A DNA stretch of 42,589 nucleotides from Nitrospirales bacterium (GTDB lineage Bacteria > Nitrospirota > Nitrospiria > Nitrospirales > UBA8639), in NCBI GenBank assembly GCA_021604105.1, contig BQIW01000034.1:1-42589 (forward strand). The letters run 5' to 3'. Under the pieces are notes generated by a model. The model was not told where the DNA came from and searched no databases. It saw nothing but the letters and a program-made list of their open reading frames with translations. Made by a program: the position numbers and the translations under genes. Positions 25,075 to 34,562 of this stretch are shown here, one piece after another (position 1 is the stretch's first letter; each line of letters begins with the position of its first letter).

Positions 25075-26456
25075 TAGAACTTAAATACAGGCTTTTCGTT
25101 CCCGAACCGACGCTTCCGAAGTTCTTCCATTAATTCAACCGTCACAGTTGGAAGGCCTTGTTCGGCGGCATGACGCTCGACACCTTTTTTAACCATCGCC
25201 CGTAGAAAGTAGGGGATACGACTGAGCCGTTCTTCCGCGGCAGCTTCCCATACTACAGACGAAACTTCAGGCACATTGAAAGCCACTTTTATTTTCTCTC
25301 CCCCTTTGGGAGTGTATAGACACCATTCATCCTCATCCATCGCATCCCCGTGGTCCACATAGGGACGAGCTCGACACCCTCCGCAAATTTCACTGTATTC
25401 ACAATCTCCACATTTGCCCTTAAGATGTGGGTAACGAAATGAATTGAAAACTTCCGAATTTTCCCATAAATCGGCAAAGCTAGTCTGGCGGATGTTTCCT
25501 GCGGACAAGGGCATATATGGACAAGGTGTGAGGTCACCGTTGGGCGTTACCCGTGCATAGTTGGTTCCTGCCAGACATCCTCCTCCCATGTATCCTTGTG
25601 CTTTGGTGATGGGAGAATTTGGGTCCTTTTCATAGGCCAGGCGTTTAAAATGTGGCGCACAACGCGCCCGAACCAGCATGTCCTGGTATTTATCTTGACT
25701 CTTCACCAAATAGCTCAAGACCTCTTCATATTGTGAAGGAGTGATGTCAGTGAGCTCTTCACCTCGTCCTGTGCACACCATGAAAAAGACATTTAAGACT
25801 TTGGCACCCAAATCGTGTGACCAATCGATGACCGCTGGCAATTCCTTGTAGTTCATGGGCTGTGCACTGAAATGTATTTGAAATTGCAGGCCATTTCGTT
25901 TGCAGGCTTCAATACCAGCCATAGCCCCTTCCCATGCACCAGGTAAACCTCTAAAGGCATTGTGTGTTGCTGAATCCAGGGAATCAATACTAATGCCTAC
26001 GCCCATCACACCAATGTCTACCATGGCTTTGGCCATCTTGTCGTCAATCAGCATTCCATTGGTGCCGAATACGACCATAAATCGTTGTTCAACTGCGTGA
26101 CGCGCGATTTCAAGAATATCGGGACGAACCAACGGCTCTCCTCCGGTAATCACGAGAAGGCTACCGGCATTGACTTGGGCAATCTGATCAATAAGACGAA
26201 AACATTCTTCTGTCGTCAATTCATCATGCCCACCGCCCATTTTTGTGGTGGCATCCAGGTAACAATGTTCGCATTTGAGATTGCATCGTTTGGTTAAATT
26301 AAGGGCCACCAGGTAGGGCTTAAAATCATCCACGGTTCGACCGTCTCCAGGCCCTCCTGAATCTGGACGAAAAGTTTCAAACTTGGTTACTGCGTTTGAC
26401 CCAAACGAGCTCAGCGAATTAAGAAATGAACTGATGACGGGGAGTGATTTACCCAT
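25074..26456 (-). CDS. AhbD/NirJ-like radical SAM-SPASM protein with C-terminal PCP_red domain
   Basis: A 460-residue radical SAM enzyme. The 4Fe-4S site is C58-x3-C62-x2-C65 (TKRCNLKCEHCY), and the SAM motif is VITGGEPLVRP. The SPASM/Twitch part has C266 (RCAPHF), C294 (GGGCLAG), C312 (TPCPYMP), C349, C352, C358, C361 and C379, binding further clusters. These strings match the AhbD/NirJ heme and heme-d1 branch. AhbD decarboxylates iron-coproporphyrin to heme, so a heme-related reaction is likely but unproven. Residues 403-450 are a PCP_red domain (WEAAAEERLSRIPYFLRAMV), also found in protochlorophyllide reductase. The start overlaps the end of the upstream stress-protein gene by 8 bp. Confidence 0.88.
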   Translation of the reverse strand: MGKSLPVISSFLNSLSSFGSNAVTKFETFRPDSGGPGDGRTVDDFKPYLVALNLTKRCNLKCEHCYLDATTKMGGGHDELTTEECFRLIDQIAQVNAGSLLVITGGEPLVRPDILEIARHAVEQRFMVVFGTNGMLIDDKMAKAMVDIGVMGVGISIDSLDSATHNAFRGLPGAWEGAMAGIEACKRNGLQFQIHFSAQPMNYKELPAVIDWSHDLGAKVLNVFFMVCTGRGEELTDITPSQYEEVLSYLVKSQDKYQDMLVRARCAPHFKRLAYEKDPNSPITKAQGYMGGGCLAGTNYARVTPNGDLTPCPYMPLSAGNIRQTSFADLWENSEVFNSFRYPHLKGKCGDCEYSEICGGCRARPYVDHGDAMDEDEWCLYTPKGGEKIKVAFNVPEVSSVVWEAAAEERLSRIPYFLRAMVKKGVERHAAEQGLPTVTVELMEELRKRRFGNEKPVFKF

Positions 26457-28548
26457 TGTGGCCGGCTCCGGATTGAGCCTCAGAGGGAGCCCCTGCGCCG
26501 GTTAACTTGGCCACAATATCCTTGACATTTCCAGTTTTCATGGCTTCTTCCATGGTGGTTTTAGCTTGTTCAATGCCCTGGTTCGCCACATCCAGAGTTA
26601 TAGTTGTAGTCCCAATTTTTTCGGCATGCTTGATGATTAACGCTTTAGTACAATCCCGCATAAATCCCGCAGGAGCTCTTTCCAATCGTTGGAGGGCATC
26701 CGGCTCCCACATATACGGATCGGTTCCATTAGTGTTGCCCATATTTTCTTTCTTGGATTCAGAGTCCATAGTTGCCGACTCCCCAGCCGTTTTATTGGCA
26801 AAAATTGGTGTGTAGTCTTCGCTTGCCGCTTCCTGAATCATCGCGCCAGAATACTCCAACGTAATCGTGGTCATTCCAAGTTTTCTGGCAGTTTTTTCTA
26901 TTTTCGCTTTCGCGCGTCGGCGTTGAAAACCAGCGGGAACTGCTCGAATTGCTTCGCGAGCATCTTTTGTCCACTGCATTGGGATATCGTCATATGCTAC
27001 TTGTGTTTCCAAGCCGCCTTCCGCTTTGGCAGCCGCATCAAAAATAGATTTATCGACTTGTTTAAAATGTGCTCCATCCAGACCACAAACAGGACACATT
27101 ACCGGCTGATCGCCTTTTCCAATATACCCACAACCACCACAGACATAATAGTCTCTCGACATTCGAGCCAGATAGGATTTATTTCCTGCGCTCATTGTCG
27201 CAGAAGCCTCCGACGGTACTTCTTCCACAACTTGGGACATCATACCGCTTAATGTGGAGCCCATTAAGTCCTGCGCAACTTCATTGTCTGCCTGCATGGT
27301 ATTTCGATCGACTCCGGCCGCATCGAGGGTACCACCTAACGTTTTCATAGCATCCATCGCACCCTTGGGTAAAATATCCCCAACCGCATCATCGATGACT
27401 GAATTACTGATGATGGTATGACCCTTTTCGATGGCATATCGATGTATCGCAGTCTTTGCGACTCCACGCGCAAAGACAGGTATTTTCTCCATCCGTCGTA
27501 AGGCTTCTTCTGTCCAGGCAATCGTGTATTCGGCCTGGGTGTCAATCGGAGGAACAAACTTCTTATTGGATATTAAAATATTGCAAGGAGCCGAACGCAG
27601 AAGATTTTCGGCATTGCTCCCAATATCCATATCATCATCGCTATGCACCCCAATCCGTCCAAGGATAAGCAGCCATGGCTGCTCTTTTCGAACGTACTGA
27701 ATGATTTTCTCAAATGCTTTGCCGTCAAGTAGAGTTGTCTTGATATCTGCGCCATCATCCTGTGCTACATCACGGGAAACATCAAGATGGGACTGGTAAA
27801 TTTTTGCGAGTCCACTGTCGATAACTTCTTCGTGAAGCTTTTCCTGCTCCTTAAATCGAAACACCTTCCCAGCCTCCTCATTCAAGACACCGGAAATACT
27901 GTGAAACGCCGCATAATGAAAATAGGGATCAAATGCTGATATTGCCTCTACCTGCTTATTGAGAGCCTTTCCCAGGGCAAGCGCGGTCTTCAATCCGCCA
28001 AAGGAATAATGGCTCCCATCCACAGCTACTACAATTTTCCCGCCGTTCATGGGTTTGGTATCTTTCACAATAAACATGTCCGAATTACGAATCCGGCGGA
28101 TCACACGTTCCGTATTACTCCCAATTACAGAGTCCTTCACCGCACCAACTCCCAAGGCTCCCATAATGGTTAAATCATACCCATTTTTTGAAATATCTTC
28201 CGCGATTGCTTTCCAGTTTCGACCCTCAAGTGAACGCCGCTCGAGAGGAATATTCGCTTCCGCGCACTTCTGGTCGACAAAATCCAAATACGAATCTGTA
28301 ATTATTTGCAGGCCTCGGGTAATAAGGGAATCATGTATTTGGCGTTGGCGATCCAGCTCTTTTTCGTCGTGATACTCCTCCGGAAGACCTGCCTCCATTT
28401 GTTTAAACCGCTTATCATGCATCTTAGCCGCATAGACATGGCTTCCCACAATTTTTGATCCGAAAATTTTCGCGAACTGCACTCCCAGTTCTACAGCCAT
28501 ATTTGAATGGTCGGAATTATCAACCGGGACATATATTGTTTTGTACAT
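26449..28548 (-). CDS. Double universal-stress protein with rubredoxin-like site and three PCP_red-like segments
   Basis: A 699-residue modular protein (numbered from ATG 28548). Residues about 1-163 and 170-328 are two UspA-like domains, each with the full ATP motif G-x2-G-x9-GS (G130, G133, G143-S144 and G297, G300, G310-S311). A PCP_red-like segment follows (about 343-385, IAWTEEALRRMEKIPVFARG), then a linker, then a rubredoxin-like site with C470, C473, C485 and C488 (VCGGCGYIG, VMCPVCGLDG). Two further PCP_red-like segments lie near 524-568 and 611-655. All are cytoplasmic in type. GGAGG lies 7 bp before the ATG, and the upstream TTG codons are too near it to be the start. The stop overlaps the radical SAM start by 8 bp. 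The function is unknown; nucleotide sensing plus electron transfer to a tetrapyrrole enzyme is my inference. Confidence 0.87.
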   Translation of the reverse strand: MYKTIYVPVDNSDHSNMAVELGVQFAKIFGSKIVGSHVYAAKMHDKRFKQMEAGLPEEYHDEKELDRQRQIHDSLITRGLQIITDSYLDFVDQKCAEANIPLERRSLEGRNWKAIAEDISKNGYDLTIMGALGVGAVKDSVIGSNTERVIRRIRNSDMFIVKDTKPMNGGKIVVAVDGSHYSFGGLKTALALGKALNKQVEAISAFDPYFHYAAFHSISGVLNEEAGKVFRFKEQEKLHEEVIDSGLAKIYQSHLDVSRDVAQDDGADIKTTLLDGKAFEKIIQYVRKEQPWLLILGRIGVHSDDDMDIGSNAENLLRSAPCNILISNKKFVPPIDTQAEYTIAWTEEALRRMEKIPVFARGVAKTAIHRYAIEKGHTIISNSVIDDAVGDILPKGAMDAMKTLGGTLDAAGVDRNTMQADNEVAQDLMGSTLSGMMSQVVEEVPSEASATMSAGNKSYLARMSRDYYVCGGCGYIGKGDQPVMCPVCGLDGAHFKQVDKSIFDAAAKAEGGLETQVAYDDIPMQWTKDAREAIRAVPAGFQRRRAKAKIEKTARKLGMTTITLEYSGAMIQEAASEDYTPIFANKTAGESATMDSESKKENMGNTNGTDPYMWEPDALQRLERAPAGFMRDCTKALIIKHAEKIGTTTITLDVANQGIEQAKTTMEEAMKTGNVKDIVAKLTGAGAPSEAQSGAGHNG

Positions 28549-29263
28549 CAACAAGCCTCCTTACAGATTTCCGCCATAAAAAAAGCGGCACCAGGCCCTC
28601 GTCTCAATCGCCGGGAAATTTTTATAAACAGATGTTTTTTCACATGAAATAAGAGCGGATCTTACCACTGGGAATTCTAGGTACGCAACCCAAAGACCGT
28701 TTCCACCTTGACTTGATTGAAATATTAGAAATCCTATATGCCTCAAATGCTGTGAAAGACTCAGGCTAGCATTTCCCTTGTCCATAACAAATTCCTGGCA
28801 CGCACGAAAAATTACGCACCTGTAATGTATGGTAGCCCTGAGGTTCATACGAACAGTAGTTGGGACTTGAGCCCCAAGATTTCACTAAACAAACCCCTAC
28901 TTATTTATCCCCATACTAAGAAACGAGGCAAGACTGACTCCGGTGGAATTAATAACGGTATGATCTTGGGGCGAATCAATTTGATAATGAGGAAAACCGA
29001 ATCATATATAAGTCCGCCTCACTTTTTTATTTTCCTTCAAGAGAACTTTGCCTTAATGACACTCTTATGTTTTACTGACCATTAGCTGAAACAGAGAACG
29101 AAATCATGAAAACCTCACATTTTTCGGTTAATGCCAACCTAAAAATTGCGGATAACGTTTTAATTGCGTTAAAATAAGTGTTTTGCGCTTTGCTTTATTC
29201 ACCAACTGAGACCATGCCATTCTTGGCATATGGACTCAAGCAATTGGTTAGGGGGAACTCTTG
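28549..29263. other. 715-bp divergent intergenic region
   Basis: This separates the minus-strand stress-protein operon from plus-strand metK and should hold both promoters. I found a TATAAA-like element on the minus strand near 28620 but no good partner -35. An inverted repeat ATGCCA-TTCT-TGGCAT (about 29215-29230) lies shortly before metK. I do not see SAM-I, SAM-II or SAH riboswitch consensus pieces. Short open frames here lack coding signals. Confidence 0.45.
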
Positions 29264-30415
29264 ATGAGACAAACCAATTTTCTCTTTACCTCGGAATCGG
29301 TTACGGAAGGACACCCGGACAAGATTGCCGATCAGATTTCCGACGGTATACTTGACGCAATCATTGCAAAGGATAAGAACTGCAGGGTGGCCTGTGAAAC
29401 TATCCTGACCACAGGAATCGCTTTTGTGGCCGGAGAAATTTCTACACGAGCGTATGTGGAAATTCCTGAGATTATACGTGAGACCATTCGTGAGGTGGGT
29501 TATACTGATGCAACATGGGGCTTCGACTACAATACCTGCTCGGTGTTGACCGCCATTCATAACCAATCAGGCGACATTGCCATGGGTGTGGATTCAGGCG
29601 GTGCTGGCGATCAAGGGTTAATGTTCGGGTATGCATCCAATGAAACACCTGAGCTTATGCCAATGCCCATCACCCTGGCGCACCGTTTAACCAGAAGACT
29701 GGCAGAAGTACGAAAAAAGAACATTCTCCCCTGGGTTCGACCTGACGGAAAGTCACAGGTAACTGTCGAATATAAAAACGGGAAACCCATTCGTATTGAC
29801 ACCATCGTCCTTTCCACCCAACACAGCGACGCTGTCACCTTAAAGAAAATCGAAAAAGATTTGATGGAAAAAGTGATTATTCCCGTCATGCCTAAGAAAT
29901 TTTTCAATCCCAAAAATATCAAATTTCACATCAACCCCACTGGACGTTTTGTCACCGGTGGCCCCATGGGAGATACCGGACTGACTGGGCGAAAAATCAT
30001 CGTCGACACTTATGGCGGGGTTGGCAGTCACGGAGGAGGCGCTTTTTCCGGGAAAGATCCCAGCAAGGTAGACCGATCAGCCTCATACATGGCGAGATAT
30101 ATTGCTAAAAATGTCATTGCCGCCCAATTAGCGGATAAATGTGAAGTGCAATTGGCTTACGCCATTGGTGTTGCAGAACCAGTTTCCGTTTTGGTTGATA
30201 CAAAGGGCACAGAAAAAACGTCCATTGACCAAATCGAAAAGCTCATCATCAAACACTTTCCATTGACACCAACAGGCATCATCGAGCATCTCAAATTGCG
30301 GCGCCCAATTTACAAAAGAACTGCAGCATACGGACATTTCGGGCGAAACGAACCAGGATTCACCTGGGAAAAAACCGACATTGCGAATTTGCTCCGCAAA
30401 GGTGCAGGTCTATAA
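29264..30415 (+). CDS. metK: S-adenosylmethionine synthetase
   Basis: MetK makes S-adenosylmethionine from methionine and ATP. The 383-residue protein has the usual landmarks: [20 protein letters not shown] at the N-terminus, [21 protein letters not shown], and the phosphate loop [16 protein letters not shown]. It ends with [14 protein letters not shown]. All suit a functional tetrameric cytoplasmic enzyme. ATG 29264 is preferred over the TTG at 29261, since GGGGG lies 8 bp upstream. ahcY follows after 96 bp, a methyl-cycle pair. Confidence 0.97.
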   Translation: MRQTNFLFTSESVTEGHPDKIADQISDGILDAIIAKDKNCRVACETILTTGIAFVAGEISTRAYVEIPEIIRETIREVGYTDATWGFDYNTCSVLTAIHNQSGDIAMGVDSGGAGDQGLMFGYASNETPELMPMPITLAHRLTRRLAEVRKKNILPWVRPDGKSQVTVEYKNGKPIRIDTIVLSTQHSDAVTLKKIEKDLMEKVIIPVMPKKFFNPKNIKFHINPTGRFVTGGPMGDTGLTGRKIIVDTYGGVGSHGGGAFSGKDPSKVDRSASYMARYIAKNVIAAQLADKCEVQLAYAIGVAEPVSVLVDTKGTEKTSIDQIEKLIIKHFPLTPTGIIEHLKLRRPIYKRTAAYGHFGRNEPGFTWEKTDIANLLRKGAGL

Positions 30416-30511
30416 ATTTTAAGCAGCTCGGCCATTTGTAAGGGGATTTCAAGTTTCCCTTCGGTGTCCAGTATCTTCAATCACTCATCCTGAGAAGGGG
30501 AATATATTTCT

Positions 30512-31894
30512 ATGAGCACTGCAACTATGACTAAAACCGCTTCAACTGACTACAAAGTTGCGGATATCCGTTTGGCCGATTGGGGACGAAAAGAATTATG
30601 CATTGCCGAAACAGAAATGCCGGCATTGATGGCCCTTCGAGAGAAATATCATGACAGCCAACCATTAAAAGGGGCCAAAATTCTTGGCTGCATTCACATG
30701 ACCATTCAGACCGGCGTTTTGATTGAAACCCTCATCGAACTGGGAGCTGAAGTTCGCTGGTCCTCCTGTAATATCTTTTCAACGCAGGATCATGCCGCCG
30801 CTGCCATCGCGGCAAAGGGCATTCCTGTATTTGCCTGGAAGGGGGAGACAGAAGAACAATATGAGTGGTGCCTGGAACAAACCATTTTAAAAGATGGCCA
30901 ACCGTGGGATGCCAACATGGTTCTGGATGACGGTGGAGACCTGACGATGATGCTCCACCAAAAATATCCGGCCATGTTAAACCGTATTCATGGAATTACT
31001 GAAGAAACAACCACTGGCGTCCATCGCCTACAGGACATGTTAAAAAATGGCACACTAAAAGTTCCAGCGATTAATGTGAATGATTCGATCACCAAGTCAA
31101 AAAATGATAATAAATATGGTTGTCGACACAGCTTGAATGACGCGATCAAGCGGGCGACTGATCATCTATTGTCAGGGAAAAAGGCTCTCGTGATCGGGTA
31201 CGGTGACGTGGGGAAGGGCTCAGCTCAATCACTTCGCCAGGAAGGCATGATCGTCAAAATTGCAGAGATTGATCCCATCTGTGCCATGCAAGCCTGCATG
31301 GATGGGTTTGAAGTGGTCTCTCCCTACAGAGGTGGGATCAATACAGGCAAGGTCGAGGACACTAACTACGACCTTCTCCAAAACACAGATATAGTCGTCA
31401 CAGCTACCGGCAACTTGAATGTCTGCGATTCAGCCATACTGCAATCCTTGAAATCTGGGGCGGTCGTTTGCAATATCGGACACTTCGATAATGAAATCGA
31501 TACTGCCTTTATGCGTAAGAACTGGCAATGGGAAGAAGTAAAGCCTCAAGTGCATACGGTCTATCGTGACAAAGCCAGCAATGATCACCTCATTTTGCTG
31601 TCCGAAGGGCGCTTGGTGAATTTGGGAAATGGGACCGGGCATCCATCCAGAGTCATGGATGGTTCATTCGCCAATCAAGTCCTCGCTCAAATTTATCTCT
31701 ACGAGCGGAAATTCGCCGACCAGAAAGGTGGACCAATTACAGTGCAGGTTTTACCGAAACATCTCGACGAAGAAGTGGCAGCCCATATGGTTCGAGGTTT
31801 TGGAGGGGTTATCACTAAACTCACTCAAACACAGGCTGATTATATTCATGTACCAGTCAACGGACCGTTTAAAGAGGACAGCTACAAGTACTAA
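30512..31894 (+). CDS. ahcY: Adenosylhomocysteinase (SAH hydrolase)
   Basis: AhcY splits S-adenosylhomocysteine into adenosine and homocysteine, removing the inhibitor left after methyl transfer. The 460-residue protein includes the substrate strings [10 protein letters not shown] and [15 protein letters not shown], the NAD fold [14 protein letters not shown], and [10 protein letters not shown]. The C-terminus PFKEDSYKY has the conserved Lys-Tyr that contacts NAD of the partner subunit. The length and an extra mid-protein segment fit the long bacterial type. AAGGGG precedes the ATG. It is downstream of metK, and a terminator follows at 32021. Confidence 0.97.
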   Translation: MSTATMTKTASTDYKVADIRLADWGRKELCIAETEMPALMALREKYHDSQPLKGAKILGCIHMTIQTGVLIETLIELGAEVRWSSCNIFSTQDHAAAAIAAKGIPVFAWKGETEEQYEWCLEQTILKDGQPWDANMVLDDGGDLTMMLHQKYPAMLNRIHGITEETTTGVHRLQDMLKNGTLKVPAINVNDSITKSKNDNKYGCRHSLNDAIKRATDHLLSGKKALVIGYGDVGKGSAQSLRQEGMIVKIAEIDPICAMQACMDGFEVVSPYRGGINTGKVEDTNYDLLQNTDIVVTATGNLNVCDSAILQSLKSGAVVCNIGHFDNEIDTAFMRKNWQWEEVKPQVHTVYRDKASNDHLILLSEGRLVNLGNGTGHPSRVMDGSFANQVLAQIYLYERKFADQKGGPITVQVLPKHLDEEVAAHMVRGFGGVITKLTQTQADYIHVPVNGPFKEDSYKY

Positions 31895-32020
31895 CATTTA
31901 CCATAGGGTAGTTTTGATATTTTAACCAGTGACCTATTCACCGAGTACATAACAAATGATGATAATGTTTCTATAAAATTGAAGGCGAATTCCAAAATTA
32001 AACACAGATAAAAGTATTTT

Positions 32021-32056
32021 GGGGGCCTTGGTTTAACAGGGTCCCCTAGCTTTTTT
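32021..32056 (+). terminator. Intrinsic terminator after ahcY
   Basis: GGGGGCCT (32021-32028) pairs with GGGTCCCC (32039-32046), with wobble pairs and a 10-nt loop. A six-T run (32051-32056) follows after four bases. It lies about 125 bp past the ahcY stop and probably ends the metK-ahcY transcript. Confidence 0.7.
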
Positions 32057-32164
32057 CAAACAATCTGGTATTCTATTCACATGAATGGTATCAAGATTGG
32101 CTGCTGCTATAGTATTGCCTCTTCCCAACTAAATTGGTACATTAATCTCTCAAACCACTCTTTT

Positions 32165-32188
32165 ACACGGGAAAATCAAGTCCCGTGT
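32165..32188. repeat. Perfect 8-bp inverted repeat upstream of the desaturase
   Basis: ACACGGGA and TCCCGTGT flank an 8-nt loop. It lies about 155 bp before the desaturase ATG, may form a leader hairpin or an operator, and has no T-run. The rest of the 31895-32342 gap holds the ahcY terminator and nothing else that I can name. Confidence 0.45.
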
Positions 32189-32342
32189 TAGTCGGTTTCA
32201 GTAACCCACTTTCGTATATGTAAAAGAGATTTCAAGCCTAAGGTTTTATTTCACTAACAAATCTATCACCGTTGAATTTCCCATCTAGGCATGGGGGAAC
32301 ATGCTCTTAGGTGACTAGAGATATAAGAGGACTTAGACAGCT

Positions 32343-33197
32343 ATGTCACGAACGTTAGACCCCTCCTTAGCCGGAACTCCACAACGAGATTACCCTACAA
32401 TGATTCTATTCGGGACAATTGTATTGACCACAATCGTCGGGCTCCCATTGTACGCCTATTTTTACGATTTCTCCTGGGTAGACTGGACCATGTTTGTCAT
32501 GCTTTACCTATTTACAGGATTAGGAATTACTGTAGGCTATCACCGGTTGATTACCCATAGGAGCTTTAAGTGCCCAAATTGGATCAAAGCCACCTTCTTA
32601 ATCGCAGGTGGTATGGCGTTAGAAAACTCAGCGTTACGATGGGCCAGCGATCATATTAGGCACCATGCCCGGTGCGACCAGAAAGAAGATCCCTATAACG
32701 CCACCCTGGGTTTTTGGCACAGCCATTGTGGCTGGATTTTCTGGAAAGATCCCAATCGTGATCCCAAATATGCCACCCGGCTTTTGCAGGATCCTCTGAT
32801 TTTGTGGCAAGACAAATATTACCTTCCCATTCTTTTGTCTGGCCTTGTGCTGCCATTCGTCGTGGGGCTTTTGTACAATGGATGGATAGGGGGTGTCGGG
32901 TGCTTCCTCTTGGCTGGGCTCGCACGAACCTTCTTTGTCCTAAATTCAACATTCTTCATTAATTCCATTTGCCATATATGGGGCGATCAACCCCATGGAA
33001 CATCTGATTCGAGCCGAGATAGTTGGTGGATATCCTTACTCACATTTGGAGAGGGATATCATAACTATCATCATATGTATCAAAGTGACTATCGCAATGG
33101 GGTTCGCTGGTATAACTTTGATCCATCCAAGTGGCTTATATGGACATTGAGCAAATTAGGCTTAGCCTATGATCTTCGTCGCCAGTCTCCAAACTAA
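32343..33197 (+). CDS. Acyl-CoA/fatty-acid desaturase (delta-9 type)
   Basis: A 284-residue membrane di-iron desaturase that introduces a double bond into acyl chains. Hydrophobic helices are near 20-40, 50-65, 82-97, 160-180 and 185-205. The three histidine boxes are HRLITH (67-72), HIRHH (104-108) and HNYHH (240-244), plus H211 in SICHIWGDQP. These match the stearoyl-CoA-type desaturases. It probably adjusts membrane fluidity. Single gene. The ribosome-binding site is poor: AGAGG sits about 13 bp before the ATG. Confidence 0.94.
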   Translation: MSRTLDPSLAGTPQRDYPTMILFGTIVLTTIVGLPLYAYFYDFSWVDWTMFVMLYLFTGLGITVGYHRLITHRSFKCPNWIKATFLIAGGMALENSALRWASDHIRHHARCDQKEDPYNATLGFWHSHCGWIFWKDPNRDPKYATRLLQDPLILWQDKYYLPILLSGLVLPFVVGLLYNGWIGGVGCFLLAGLARTFFVLNSTFFINSICHIWGDQPHGTSDSSRDSWWISLLTFGEGYHNYHHMYQSDYRNGVRWYNFDPSKWLIWTLSKLGLAYDLRRQSPN

Positions 33198-33365
33198 CCA
33201 TAACGACCTTTAGCAATTAACCACTTCTCCAGCCTGAATCGGAATCTCGGACGGAGCCTCTCTCCTGCTTTTTGGTTATCCAACCGATCGCCCACCCAAC
33301 TCATTATTGCGCACTCAAGAAGTCGTGTGATAAATTCGCCTGCATTCACGCGGGTTTTTGACAAT

Positions 33366-34559
33366 ATGATTACAAGTGAACTCCAACAAAATTCGGATAG
33401 ATTTCTGATGAACACCTATACCCGCCTACCCATTTCCCTTGTTCGAGGAAATGGCTGTCTGGTGTTTGATGCTGAAGGGCGTGAGTATCTCGATTGTCTC
33501 GCGGGAATTGCCGTCAATATCCTAGGCCATGCTCACCCGGATCTTGTGGAGGCCATCACGAGACAAGCCCGGCAACTCATTCATACCTCCAACCTGTTTT
33601 ATACCGAACCCCAAACCAGACTGGCCCAAAAGCTGGTGGAACTGTCCTTTGCGGACAAAGTGTTCTTTTGTAATAGCGGCACAGAGGCCAACGAGGCCGC
33701 TATAAAATTAGCCAGAAGATATGCACATAACACCTTTGGTCCGGAACGGTTTGAAATTCTGACCATGGTGAATTCCTTTCACGGACGCACATTGGCGAGT
33801 CTCACTGCAACCGGTCAGCCAAAATTACAGGAAGGATTCGGGCCGCTTGTTCCTGGATTTCAATACGTTCCATTCAATGATCTGGATGCATTGAAAGCCA
33901 ATATAACTCCTCAAACCGCAGCCGTGTTGTTAGAACCTATTCAGGCTGAAGGTGGGATCATGGTTCCCCACCCATCCTTCATGAAAGACCTTCGAGAGTT
34001 CTGCACAGAGAAACAAATCCTCCTGATTTTTGATGAAGTCCAAACCGGTATGGGTCGCACGGGGACATTGTTTGCTTATCAGCAATTCGGCATCCAACCT
34101 GACATTATGACGTTAGCCAAAGGACTGGGTGGAGGCCTCCCCATTGGAGCCTGTCTAGCTACCGACAACGTCGCAGCGGCATTTGAACCAGGCACCCACG
34201 CCTCCACATTTGGAGGCAACCCTTTAGCCTGCGCAGTAGCCTTAAAAGTCTTAGAACTCCTTATTGAAGGCGGAAAACTTGAACAAGGGCTGGTTGCCGG
34301 TCGTTATTTAGCCAAAGGCCTTGGCTCCCTGAAAGAACAATTCTCCTGCATTCATGAGGCCCGCGGCATGGGCCTCCTCCAGGGTCTAGAATTAACCATT
34401 GGCGGAAAACCTCTCGTCCTGGAATGCCTTGAGCGACGGGTCCTAATCAACTGCACTATGGGAAAGGTCCTGCGATTTGTACCTCCCTTAATCATCAGCA
34501 ACGCACAGATTGATCGACTCCTGTCCGTCCTCTCGGACGTTCTTTCCAAACAACGATAA
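33366..34559 (+). CDS. argD: Acetylornithine aminotransferase
   Basis: ArgD is a PLP enzyme converting N-acetylglutamate semialdehyde to N-acetylornithine in arginine synthesis; it often also serves lysine synthesis as a succinyl-diaminopimelate aminotransferase. The 397-residue protein has FCNSGTEANEAAIKLAR (pyrophosphate site), FHGRT, FDEVQTGMGRTG, and the PLP lysine K252 in TLAKGLGGGLPIGA. ATG 33366 gives the usual short N-terminus before SDRFLMNTY; the upstream GTG at 33327 would add 13 residues. argF begins 4 bp after the stop. The lysA/dapAB neighbours fit a dual arginine/lysine role. Confidence 0.95.
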   Translation: MITSELQQNSDRFLMNTYTRLPISLVRGNGCLVFDAEGREYLDCLAGIAVNILGHAHPDLVEAITRQARQLIHTSNLFYTEPQTRLAQKLVELSFADKVFFCNSGTEANEAAIKLARRYAHNTFGPERFEILTMVNSFHGRTLASLTATGQPKLQEGFGPLVPGFQYVPFNDLDALKANITPQTAAVLLEPIQAEGGIMVPHPSFMKDLREFCTEKQILLIFDEVQTGMGRTGTLFAYQQFGIQPDIMTLAKGLGGGLPIGACLATDNVAAAFEPGTHASTFGGNPLACAVALKVLELLIEGGKLEQGLVAGRYLAKGLGSLKEQFSCIHEARGMGLLQGLELTIGGKPLVLECLERRVLINCTMGKVLRFVPPLIISNAQIDRLLSVLSDVLSKQR

Positions 34560-34562
34560 ATC

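Noticed and set aside
28825..29085. Open frame of 86 codons upstream of metK
   Set aside because: No ribosome-binding site, no motif, and biased composition of non-coding DNA.
29085..29263. Possible SAM- or SAH-sensing riboswitch before metK
   Set aside because: Consensus pieces of SAM-I, SAM-II and SAH classes could not be found; only a small hairpin is present.
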